Assembly: GCA_946183335.1 (NCBI GenBank)
Contig: CAMGZN010000041.1
Location: forward strand, 1-8,622
Direction: 5' to 3'
From: an uncultured Caryophanales bacterium
GTDB lineage: Bacteria; Bacillota_I; Bacilli_A; RFN20; CAG-826
DNA length: 8,622 bases
Shown here: positions 1-5,782 of the stretch, piece by piece
How positions within the stretch are numbered: position 1 is the stretch's first letter
Layout of the letters: the number at the start of each line of letters is the position of its first letter
The notes under the pieces: model-generated
Told to the model about the DNA's origin: nothing
What the model saw: only the letters and a program-made list of their open reading frames with translations
Databases searched by the model: none
Translations under genes and position numbers: made by a program

Positions 1-839
1 TACTTTGTAAAGAGAAAGGTCTTGATATCAAAGTTATGGGTGTCCCAAAAACCGTCGATAACGACCTTGCAATCACTGACCACTCCTTAGGTTTTGGCAG
101 TGCGGCAAAATACGTCGTTAACACCGTCAAAGAAATCATTCTTGACGCCGTTTGCTACAAGAAAGGCAAAGTCTATATTATTGAAATCATGGGCCGTAAC
201 GCTGGATGGTTAACCGCCTCGGTTGACCTTCTCCCAGAAGAAACTCGTCCAGATCTTATCTATCTTCCAGAGAACAAATTCGACATGGAAAAATTCCTCA
301 AAAAAGTCGATGAACTTTATAAGAAGAAAGGTAACGCAATTGTCTGTATTTCCGAAGGAATTATTTTCGAAAGAGATACTTCCAATGCTCGGGTGGACTC
401 CTTTGGACACATGCAACTGGGTGGTGCCGGAGCTGACCTCGCCAAGATTGTTGAGAACAAACTTGGTTATCCAATCCGTGCAATTGAACTTAGTTTGCCA
501 CAACGTGCTTACTCATTCTTAACAAGTAAGGTTGACTCTGAAGAAGCCATTATGTGCGGCACTCTTGCCGTTCAAAAAGCAATTGAAGGTATGACCGGTC
601 ACATGATCGCGATTAAAAGAGTCTCTTCTAAACCTTACAAAGTAAGTTATGAACCAGTCGACATCTCATTAATCGCGAATGTGGAACAAAAGGTTCCAAC
701 ATCAATGATGGTTGATGATTCCAGAATGGCTCCATCATTCCGTGAATATTGCTTACCACTTATTCAAGGTGAAATTCCAGTTGAAATGGAAGGTGGAATT
801 ATTAAGTCTTGCGTGCTCAAACGAGTACTCGTGAAATAA
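1..839 (+). CDS. pfp: 6-phosphofructokinase, probably pyrophosphate-dependent (5' end missing)
   Basis: This is the C-terminal part of a phosphofructokinase, which phosphorylates fructose 6-phosphate to fructose 1,6-bisphosphate in glycolysis in the cytosol. The frame is open from base 3, so the ATG at 36 is internal and the true start lies outside the window. About 278 residues remain of a protein probably near 400 long. The active-site loop PKTVDNDL (45-68) holds the catalytic Asp. The Lys in PKT replaces the Gly of ATP-dependent enzymes (PGTIDND), and Lys here is a known mark of PPi-dependent enzymes. MGRNAGW (189-209) is also of the PPi-PFK type, where ATP enzymes have MGRHCGD. A sugar-phosphate-binding QR pair lies at 501-506. 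The second phosphoryl-donor determinant (GGDD versus GGDG) is upstream and cannot be seen, so PPi use is likely but unproven. A terminator follows 13 bases after the TAA, so the gene is not expected to be co-transcribed with the atp operon. Confidence 0.88.
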   Translation, partial: LCKEKGLDIKVMGVPKTVDNDLAITDHSLGFGSAAKYVVNTVKEIILDAVCYKKGKVYIIEIMGRNAGWLTASVDLLPEETRPDLIYLPENKFDMEKFLKKVDELYKKKGNAIVCISEGIIFERDTSNARVDSFGHMQLGGAGADLAKIVENKLGYPIRAIELSLPQRAYSFLTSKVDSEEAIMCGTLAVQKAIEGMTGHMIAIKRVSSKPYKVSYEPVDISLIANVEQKVPTSMMVDDSRMAPSFREYCLPLIQGEIPVEMEGGIIKSCVLKRVLVK

Positions 840-852
840 GTAAAAAATATCA

Positions 853-886
853 AAAAAGTCAGTCCATTGGATTGACTTTTTCTTTT
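853..886 (+). terminator. Rho-independent terminator of pfp
   Basis: A 13-bp stem (853-865 with 869-881, one G-T pair) closes on the three-base loop ATT. The 5' arm begins AAAAAGTCA and the 3' arm ends TGACTTTTT, followed by C and TTTT. It starts 13 bases after the pfp stop codon. The 3' arm also contains the -35 box of the next promoter, so the two elements share DNA. Confidence 0.9.
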
Positions 887-900
887 CCCGTTCGTATTAT
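872..900 (+). promoter_or_regulatory. Predicted sigma-A promoter of the atp operon
   Basis: TTGACT (872-877) and TATTAT (895-900) each match the housekeeping consensus at five of six positions and are separated by exactly 17 bp. No other promoter of this quality is visible between pfp and atpI. A start about 7 bases after the -10 box falls on the A of the ATG at 907, preceded by a T, so the atpI message would have no 5' leader. There is no SD sequence upstream of 901 or 907, which agrees with this. The position is an inference from spacing and has not been mapped. Confidence 0.75.
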
Positions 901-906
901 ATGCGT

Positions 907-1329
907 ATGAAAAAATTATTCTCAAATTGCTCTACGCTAATGCGTCTTGTTCTTTATTGCTGCCTAATTGGCTTAGTTTTAATTGGCCTTTCTTGTATTG
1001 GTTTAATCTTTGGCCAACCAGGCTGGTTAATCGGAGCCTCGATTGGAATGGTTGTTTCCGCGATTAATGTAGTTTTATTATTTAAAGGCAGTAGCTTTGC
1101 TTTAAAAAGCTACAAAGCTTCTTTATTTTTGCTTTTTTATTTCGCACGCATGCTCATCTATGTTGGCATGACTGTGTTACTTGCTTATTTGGATATTTCT
1201 TTGAAGATTTCAGCCTTTAAAAACTCAGTTTTTGGGCTTCTGATTGCTTTTGTTCCAATGGTGATTATCGTTGTTGTGGTAATGACCAGAGAGAAAAAGA
1301 ATGTCATGAATATTGGTGAGTTAAAATAA
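907..1329 (+). CDS. atpI: ATP synthase protein I (AtpI)
   Basis: AtpI is a small membrane protein encoded first in many atp operons. In the Na+-ATP synthases of Ilyobacter and Propionigenium it has been linked to c-ring assembly, and in Bacillus to divalent cation uptake. It is not part of the finished enzyme. The 140-residue product has four hydrophobic segments (roughly residues 13-36, 40-60, 71-94 and 106-126) and a basic N-terminus (MKKLF), as expected for the family, although sequence conservation in AtpI is low and the call rests partly on its place before atpB. The ATG at 901 would add Met-Arg; I prefer 907 because the predicted transcript begins there. No SD precedes either ATG. The stop overlaps the atpB start by one base (TAATG). 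Confidence 0.8.
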   Translation: MKKLFSNCSTLMRLVLYCCLIGLVLIGLSCIGLIFGQPGWLIGASIGMVVSAINVVLLFKGSSFALKSYKASLFLLFYFARMLIYVGMTVLLAYLDISLKISAFKNSVFGLLIAFVPMVIIVVVVMTREKKNVMNIGELK

Positions 1330-2090
1330 TGCCTTATACCTCCGAATCACTAAAGAGCTTTAATCCAACCGGTGAAATCATCGTGGCTCTTTTATTGATC
1401 GGAGTTTTAATTATCCTCGCAATTATCGTTGGAATCCTTGCAAAAAGGGCTGATCCAACCAAGAAACCCAAAGGTTTACTTCTTATTGTGGAGTGGTGCG
1501 TTGAAAAATTAGACGCCACAGTTAAAGACACAATGGGGCCTGGATTTGAAAATTTTGGTGGACTTTTGCTGGCAATAATCCCATTCTTGTTCCTTTCATT
1601 TACGATTGGAATTACTGGCCTTCCAACTCCAATGTCAAACATTGCTGTTCCATTAACGCTTGCGTTAGTAACTTTTGTTTTGATTCACGTAACATCTATT
1701 CGCTATACAAGATGGAGATATTTCAAACGTTTTGTTGACCCAATCCCAGTTTTCTTACCTGTGAACCTTATCTCAATGTGGGCTCCTCTTATCTCAATGA
1801 CTCTTCGTATGTTTGGTAATGCGATTGTTGGTTGGGTATTAATTTCTTTACTAAATAGTTTGCTTGGAAATATTTCGGCGGCGATTTTCTCATTCGCTCC
1901 AGCTGGTCTAAACTCGGTCTTTGTTACACCGATTGTCACACCTGTTTTCCACGCTTACTTTGACCTCTTCTCTGGATTTATCCAGACGATGGTCTTTGTC
2001 TTCCTCACGATGTTATTTATTGCTCAAGAACGTCCAGAGGATATTGATACAGAAGTAGCTTTAGCTACTAGAAAGGAGATGAAAGCATGA
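1329..2090 (+). CDS. atpB: F-type ATP synthase subunit a
   Basis: Subunit a is the membrane stator that carries ions to and from the c ring. The 253-residue protein has an N-terminal membrane segment (about 16-38), a region with the PTPMSNIAVPLTLAL motif (99-113), and the stator helix LRMFGN (159-164), whose Arg160 equals the essential Arg210 of E. coli. The last helix contains FDLFSGFIQTMVF (211-223), with Gln219 matching E. coli Gln252. Unusually, the residue nine after the Arg is Trp169 where E. coli has Glu219, and the residue seven before the Gln is Asp212 where E. coli has His245, so the acidic side chain seems to have moved to the other helix. The start is coupled to the atpI stop and preceded by GGTGAG (1315-1320), a modest SD. 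The gene ends in TGA, overlapping the atpE ATG by four bases (ATGA). Confidence 0.97.
   Translation: MPYTSESLKSFNPTGEIIVALLLIGVLIILAIIVGILAKRADPTKKPKGLLLIVEWCVEKLDATVKDTMGPGFENFGGLLLAIIPFLFLSFTIGITGLPTPMSNIAVPLTLALVTFVLIHVTSIRYTRWRYFKRFVDPIPVFLPVNLISMWAPLISMTLRMFGNAIVGWVLISLLNSLLGNISAAIFSFAPAGLNSVFVTPIVTPVFHAYFDLFSGFIQTMVFVFLTMLFIAQERPEDIDTEVALATRKEMKA
2054..2069 (+). other. Small hairpin just upstream of the atpE SD
   Basis: AGTAGC (2054-2059) and GCTACT (2064-2069) form a perfect 6-bp stem with loop TTTA, inside the last codons of atpB. It ends two bases before the strong atpE SD (2072-2078). It could keep the SD unpaired or mark an mRNA end, but it may also be chance. Confidence 0.4.
2072..2078 (+). 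promoter_or_regulatory. Strong ribosome binding site of atpE
   Basis: AAAGGAG lies within the atpB coding sequence, eight bases before the atpE ATG at 2087. It gives the highest-copy subunit its own initiation signal besides coupling through the ATGA overlap. Confidence 0.8.
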
Positions 2091-2311
2091 AGGATCCATT
2101 AATTGCCATTGCCGCTGGTATTGCTATTTTAAGTGCCGGTGCTTCATCAATTGGTGAAGGTTACCTCTGTGGTAAAGCAATTGAAGGAATGTCACGTAAT
2201 CCAGAAATGTATGGAAAACTACGTTCTTCAATGATTATTGGCTGCGCCCTTGTTGAAACATGTGGTATTTACTCACTATTGATTTCAATTCTATTACTCT
2301 TCGTATTCTAA
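2087..2311 (+). CDS. atpE: F-type ATP synthase subunit c, two-carboxylate Na+ type
   Basis: Subunit c forms the membrane rotor ring. The 74-residue protein is a hairpin of two membrane helices (about 5-28 and 47-72) joined by the polar loop RNPE (37-40). Glu57 in LVETCGIYSL (55-64) is the ion-binding carboxylate. Thr58 and Tyr62 match the Ser/Thr and Tyr that help bind sodium in Ilyobacter tartaricus (Ser66, Tyr70). Position 24 in GEGY is Glu where Ilyobacter has Gln32, so the site has two carboxylates, as described for the Na+-driven c ring of Fusobacterium nucleatum (Glu32 and Glu65). Na+ coupling is therefore predicted from motif alone. The helix-1 packing motif, GxGxGxG in many rings, reads AxAxSxGxG (17-25). 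At 74 residues it is shorter than Ilyobacter c, which has about eight more N-terminal residues and a longer C-terminal tail. The start has a strong SD and overlaps the atpB stop. Confidence 0.97.
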   Translation: MKDPLIAIAAGIAILSAGASSIGEGYLCGKAIEGMSRNPEMYGKLRSSMIIGCALVETCGIYSLLISILLLFVF

Positions 2312-2326
2312 TTTCTTGTTTGATTG

Positions 2327-2334
2327 AAAGGAGG
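2327..2334 (+). promoter_or_regulatory. Strong ribosome binding site of atpF
   Basis: AAAGGAGG sits five bases before the atpF ATG (2340), in the 28-base gap after atpE. It is nearly a full complement to the 16S anti-SD and fixes the start codon. Confidence 0.85.
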
Positions 2335-2339
2335 CACTT

Positions 2340-2882
2340 ATGAAACTACTTGTCATATCTGATGACGTGATTACAAAAGACGGTTTCTTAGAAAAACTCT
2401 TCCCAAATCCTTGGGATGCTTTAGCCGTTTTTCTAGCATTTATCGTTTTACTAATCATTGTTTTCTACTTTGCCTATAAACCAGTGAAAAAACTGATTCA
2501 AAAACGCGCTGACTACGTGGATGGAAAGCTTCGCAACGCTGAAAAGAGTGAAAAAGAAGCATCTGAAAAAGTCGAAGAAGCTCATCTTGAGGTGAAAAAG
2601 AGCCATCAAGAAGCTTTAGCTATTGTTGAGCAAGCAAAGCTTGATGCCGACAAAGAAAGACAGAGAATCCAACAGTTAGCTAAGGAACAAGCTGATCAAG
2701 AAGTCGCTCGTGCCAAACAAGAAATCGAACAAGAAATTGAAAAGAGTAAGGATGAAATTCATTCCCAAATCGTTGATGTCGCCTTTGACGCATCAAAGAA
2801 AGTCTTATCCAGGGAAGTTAATCAAAAGGATAATGAAAAACTCATTAATGAGTTTATTGATGATTTAGAGCATAAAGAATAA
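2340..2882 (+). CDS. atpF: F-type ATP synthase subunit b
   Basis: Subunit b is the peripheral stalk, present as a dimer, that ties Fo to the delta subunit and F1. The 180-residue protein has a short outer segment (1-25), one membrane helix (about 26-46), then KPVKKLIQKRADYVDGKL (47-64), the conserved basic turn of the family. A long, highly charged coiled coil rich in Glu, Lys and Ala follows (about 65-150), with a C-terminal delta-binding region ending in HKE. The N-terminus has no lipobox Cys, so it is not the lipoprotein form of b found in some mycoplasmas. It is the only atp gene preceded by more than 15 bases of non-coding DNA (28 bases), and it has its own strong SD. Confidence 0.96.
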   Translation: MKLLVISDDVITKDGFLEKLFPNPWDALAVFLAFIVLLIIVFYFAYKPVKKLIQKRADYVDGKLRNAEKSEKEASEKVEEAHLEVKKSHQEALAIVEQAKLDADKERQRIQQLAKEQADQEVARAKQEIEQEIEKSKDEIHSQIVDVAFDASKKVLSREVNQKDNEKLINEFIDDLEHKE

Positions 2883-2884
2883 TT

Positions 2885-3424
2885 ATGGAATCCATAAATA
2901 CAAAATACGCTAACGCATTAGTCTCCATCGCTCGTGATGAAGGTCGTCTTTTGGATTATAAGAAAGCAACCAGAGCTTTTGATGAGACTTTAAAAGTGAA
3001 TGCTGAACTAAAAAAAGTTCTTTGTTCGTATTTTGTTTCTAACGAAGAAAAATATCGTGTTATTGACGAAGTTTGTGAAGGATTTGCTGGTGAAAATTTC
3101 AAAAACTTCATTAAATTACTCGCTAAAAAACATCTCATTTTTCACTTCCATGATATTGCAAAAGAAATTGTTCTAGGTCTAAATGACGAACTCCATATTG
3201 CAGATGGATTTGTTTATTCCACAACCGAGCTTAGTGCAAAGCAACTTGAACAGGTTACAAAAGCTATTTCTAGGAGAATGGGTGTGGAAGTCGAGCTCAA
3301 AAACCTCATTGATGAAAGATTAATCGGTGGAATTAAAGTAGTGGTGCATGACCATGTCTTTGATGGTTCGATCCTCTATAAACTTGATTCCATGAAACAA
3401 AACTTAAAAGAAAGGAGAGCATGA
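2885..3424 (+). CDS. atpH: F-type ATP synthase subunit delta
   Basis: Delta (OSCP) caps the F1 head and joins it to the b stalk; one copy per enzyme. The 179-residue protein has the helical N-terminal domain (about 1-105, beginning with the typical YANAL pattern at 8-12) and the C-terminal part with the family signature LIGGIKV (146-152) and VFDGS (158-162), after which a C-terminal helix follows. The length is normal. Only two bases separate it from atpF and I see no proper SD (AAAGA at best), so initiation probably depends on ribosomes finishing atpF. It ends in TGA, which is in frame a true stop because reading through would run into atpA. Confidence 0.95.
   Translation: MESINTKYANALVSIARDEGRLLDYKKATRAFDETLKVNAELKKVLCSYFVSNEEKYRVIDEVCEGFAGENFKNFIKLLAKKHLIFHFHDIAKEIVLGLNDELHIADGFVYSTTELSAKQLEQVTKAISRRMGVEVELKNLIDERLIGGIKVVVHDHVFDGSILYKLDSMKQNLKERRA
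3411..3417 (+). promoter_or_regulatory. Ribosome binding site deciding the atpA start
   Basis: AAAGGAG lies three bases before the ATG at 3421 and six bases before the ATG at 3424. The second spacing is normal and the first is too short, so the second ATG is favoured. Confidence 0.75.
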
Positions 3425-4929
3425 TGAAAATTAAAACATCTGAAATCAGCGCCTTAATTAAAAAACAGATTGAAGACTTCTCGTCAAAAGTTGAATCTGA
3501 TGACGTCGGTACAGTTATCACCGTTGGTGATGGTGTTGCTTTGGTTTATGGTCTTGATAAAGCAATGCTTGGCGAACTCGTTGAATTTCCAAATCACATC
3601 TATGGCATGGTCATGAATCTTGAAGAAGAACATGTCGGCTGTGTTTTACTTGGAAATGACTCCGAGATCAAAGAAGGCGATCTGGTTAAACGAACAAAAG
3701 AAGTTGTGAAAGTTCCGGTGGGTGATGAGCTTCTTGGTCGTGTTGTTAACGCACTAGGTCAACCGATTGATGGACTAGGCGAAATCGCGACAAAGAAAAC
3801 ACGTGAAGTTGAACGTATTGCTCCAGGTGTTATGTATCGTAAAAGCGTTGATACTCCACTTCAAACTGGTATTAAAGCTATCGATGCGATGATTCCAATC
3901 GGACGTGGTCAACGTGAACTCATCATTGGCGATCGTCAGACAGGTAAAACAGCAATTGCCATTGACACAATCATCAATCAGAAGGATCAAAACGTAAACT
4001 GTGTTTACGTCGCGATTGGCCAAAAGAACTCAACTGTTGCTTCCATTGTCGATAAGCTCAAAAAAGCTGGCGCAATGAAATATACCGTTGTTGTTTCATC
4101 AACGGCAAGCGAACTTGCTCCACTTCAATACTTAGCTCCATATGCTGGCATGGCGATGGCGGAAGAATGGTTAGACCAAGGAAAAGACACTTTAATTGTT
4201 CTTGATGACCTTTCAAAACACGCTGTTGCTTACCGTACTTTATCGCTTCTATTAAAACGTCCATCAGGACGTGAAGCTTATCCAGGAGATGTTTTCTATC
4301 TTCACTCTCGTTTGCTTGAACGTGCGTGTAAGTTAGATGATAAACATGGTGGTGGTTCTATCACTGCTTTACCAATTATCGAAACTCAATCAGGTGATAT
4401 CTCCGCTTACATTCCAACAAACGTCATTTCAATTACTGATGGTCAGATCTTCTTAATGACCGATTTGTTTAACGCTGGTCAAAGACCAGCAATTGATTCT
4501 GGCTTATCTGTTTCCCGTGTTGGTAGTGCAGCCCAAATTAAAGCCATGAAGCAAGTTGCTTCTTCACTCAAAATTGAGTTAGCTAACTACCGTGAACTGC
4601 AAGCCTTCTCCCAGTTTGGCTCTGATCTTGACGCGGATACAAAACGTATTTTGAACCATGGACGTGTCCTCATGGAAGTGCTTAAGCAAAAGCAATATGA
4701 CACCTATCCAGTTGACCGTCAAATTATTGAATTTTTCGCAGCAAAACACGAATATCTTGAAAACGTTGAAATTCAAAATATCCATGAATTGCTGGCAAAA
4801 TTATATGAACACATTTCCTCTTCTCATCACAAAATCATTGATGAAATCTACAAGGAAAAGGTGTTAAGTGAAGCAAACGAAAAAGCTTTAAAAGATGTTT
4901 GCGACAAATTCTTTGAGGCTCATAAATAA
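3424..4929 (+). CDS. atpA: F-type ATP synthase subunit alpha
   Basis: Alpha makes up half of the catalytic alpha3-beta3 head and carries non-catalytic nucleotide sites. The protein is 501 residues from the chosen start, a normal length. Counting from that Met, the beta-barrel domain covers about 20-95, the Walker A loop GDRQTGKT is at 169-176, and the conserved stretch ALPIIETQSGDISAYIPTN begins at 315. SVSRVGSAAQ (362-371) contains Arg365, the arginine finger that reaches into the beta active site. A helical C-terminal domain follows. I chose 3424 rather than 3421 because SD spacing favours it and because MKIKTSEIS then lines up with the usual MSIKAEEIS start. The TGATG overlap with atpH and the TAATG overlap with atpG suggest coupled translation on both sides. 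Confidence 0.98.
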   Translation: MKIKTSEISALIKKQIEDFSSKVESDDVGTVITVGDGVALVYGLDKAMLGELVEFPNHIYGMVMNLEEEHVGCVLLGNDSEIKEGDLVKRTKEVVKVPVGDELLGRVVNALGQPIDGLGEIATKKTREVERIAPGVMYRKSVDTPLQTGIKAIDAMIPIGRGQRELIIGDRQTGKTAIAIDTIINQKDQNVNCVYVAIGQKNSTVASIVDKLKKAGAMKYTVVVSSTASELAPLQYLAPYAGMAMAEEWLDQGKDTLIVLDDLSKHAVAYRTLSLLLKRPSGREAYPGDVFYLHSRLLERACKLDDKHGGGSITALPIIETQSGDISAYIPTNVISITDGQIFLMTDLFNAGQRPAIDSGLSVSRVGSAAQIKAMKQVASSLKIELANYRELQAFSQFGSDLDADTKRILNHGRVLMEVLKQKQYDTYPVDRQIIEFFAAKHEYLENVEIQNIHELLAKLYEHISSSHHKIIDEIYKEKVLSEANEKALKDVCDKFFEAHK

Positions 4930-5768
4930 TGGCGCAATCTCTTCATAAAACAAAACGGCGAATCGCTTCCATTAACTCGACAAAGAAGATTACTAAAGCC
5001 ATGGAACTTGTTTCCACGGTGAAACTAAAAAAGTTTCGTCGATTAATGGAAAATAATGAAGCGTTCAGCAAAGAAGTTGCTGATCTCATTCAGATGCTTT
5101 TCGCACGCCAAATCGATGAAGAGATTGTCTATTTGAAGAAACCAAAAGCCGAGAAAGACTTGTATGTTGTTCTCCATTCCAATTTTGGATTATGTGCTGG
5201 TTATAATAATAATCTTTTTAACTATGTTAAACAGAACGTTAAGAAGGAATCATCTGTGCTCTACCTAGTTGGAACAAAAGGACTAAACATTTACAAAGAA
5301 GAAGGTTATGAAACAAATGAAGAATTCCTTCACTCAGCTGACCAAATTAGTGTTGCGGATGTTATGAAACTTGGACGTGCCTTGAACTCATTATTCGTAG
5401 AAGGCAAATACCGTTCAGTTCATCTCATCTACACGCACTATGTGAACTCACTTAAATTTGTTCCAAGCGACCTTGAATTATTCCCATTAGTAAATGAGAA
5501 ACGTAGCGAAGATTATCGATATCCGCCTATCTTTGATACCGATATTAAGACCTTAATCGAAGAACTCGTTCCTCTATATCTCAATGCGGTTTTATTCCAG
5601 AAAGTTGTTGAATCAATCGTTTCAGAGCAAACCGCTAGACGAACCGCAATGGAAAACGCCTCGGATAACGCTGATGAATTAATTGATCAACTTACACTTG
5701 AATATAACAAAGCCCGACAAGCTATGATTACACAAGAAATCACGGAAATTGTTTCGGGCCAACTCTAA
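4929..5768 (+). CDS. atpG: F-type ATP synthase subunit gamma
   Basis: Gamma is the central shaft that turns inside the alpha3-beta3 head and couples it to the c ring. The 279-residue protein has the family's two coiled-coil ends: N-terminal RIASINSTKKITKAMELVS (11-29) and C-terminal YNKARQAMITQEITEIVSG, near the end. The middle Rossmann-like domain carries SNFGLCAGYNNN (84-95), where the usual pattern is SDRGLCGGFN; the Asp, Arg and first Gly are replaced by Asn, Phe and Ala, a mild deviation. The start overlaps the atpA stop by one base (TAATG) and has only a weak GAGG ten bases upstream (4915-4918), so translation is probably coupled to atpA. This suits a subunit needed once per enzyme. Confidence 0.97.
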   Translation: MAQSLHKTKRRIASINSTKKITKAMELVSTVKLKKFRRLMENNEAFSKEVADLIQMLFARQIDEEIVYLKKPKAEKDLYVVLHSNFGLCAGYNNNLFNYVKQNVKKESSVLYLVGTKGLNIYKEEGYETNEEFLHSADQISVADVMKLGRALNSLFVEGKYRSVHLIYTHYVNSLKFVPSDLELFPLVNEKRSEDYRYPPIFDTDIKTLIEELVPLYLNAVLFQKVVESIVSEQTARRTAMENASDNADELIDQLTLEYNKARQAMITQEITEIVSGQL

Positions 5769-5774
5769 GGAGGT
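5766..5774 (+). promoter_or_regulatory. Strongest SD of the operon (atpD), overlapping the atpG stop
   Basis: TAAGGAGGT includes the atpG stop codon TAA (5766-5768) and a complete AGGAGG (5768-5773), nine bases before the atpD ATG. A ribosome ending atpG would therefore sit on the initiation signal of atpD. Confidence 0.85.
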
Positions 5775-5782
5775 AAAAACTT

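Noticed and set aside
36..38. ATG at 36 as the start of the phosphofructokinase
   Set aside because: The frame is open to the window edge and this Met lies in the middle of the conserved active-site region.
210..503. Open frame of 97 codons on the - strand within pfp
   Set aside because: It lies opposite a clearly conserved coding sequence and resembles no protein I know.
901..906. ATG at 901 as the atpI start
   Set aside because: It directly follows the -10 box, so it would not be in the predicted transcript, and it has no SD. It remains possible if transcription starts further upstream.
1091..1138. Inverted repeat GTAGCTTT/AAAGCTAC inside atpI followed by T-rich DNA, resembling an attenuator
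   Set aside because: The T-rich stretch does not directly follow the stem and is explained by codons for a Phe/Leu-rich membrane helix. The stem is only 8 bp with three A-T pairs next to the loop.
1334..1642. Open frame of 102 codons on the - strand within atpB
   Set aside because: It is antisense to conserved membrane helices of subunit a and has no SD or promoter of its own.
2311..2339. Possible regulatory RNA or extra promoter in the atpE-atpF gap
   Set aside because: The 28 bases hold only the strong SD; there is no hairpin and no -35/-10 pair.
3421..3423. First of two tandem ATGs as the atpA start
   Set aside because: SD spacing of three bases is too short, and the second ATG gives the N-terminus expected from other alpha subunits.
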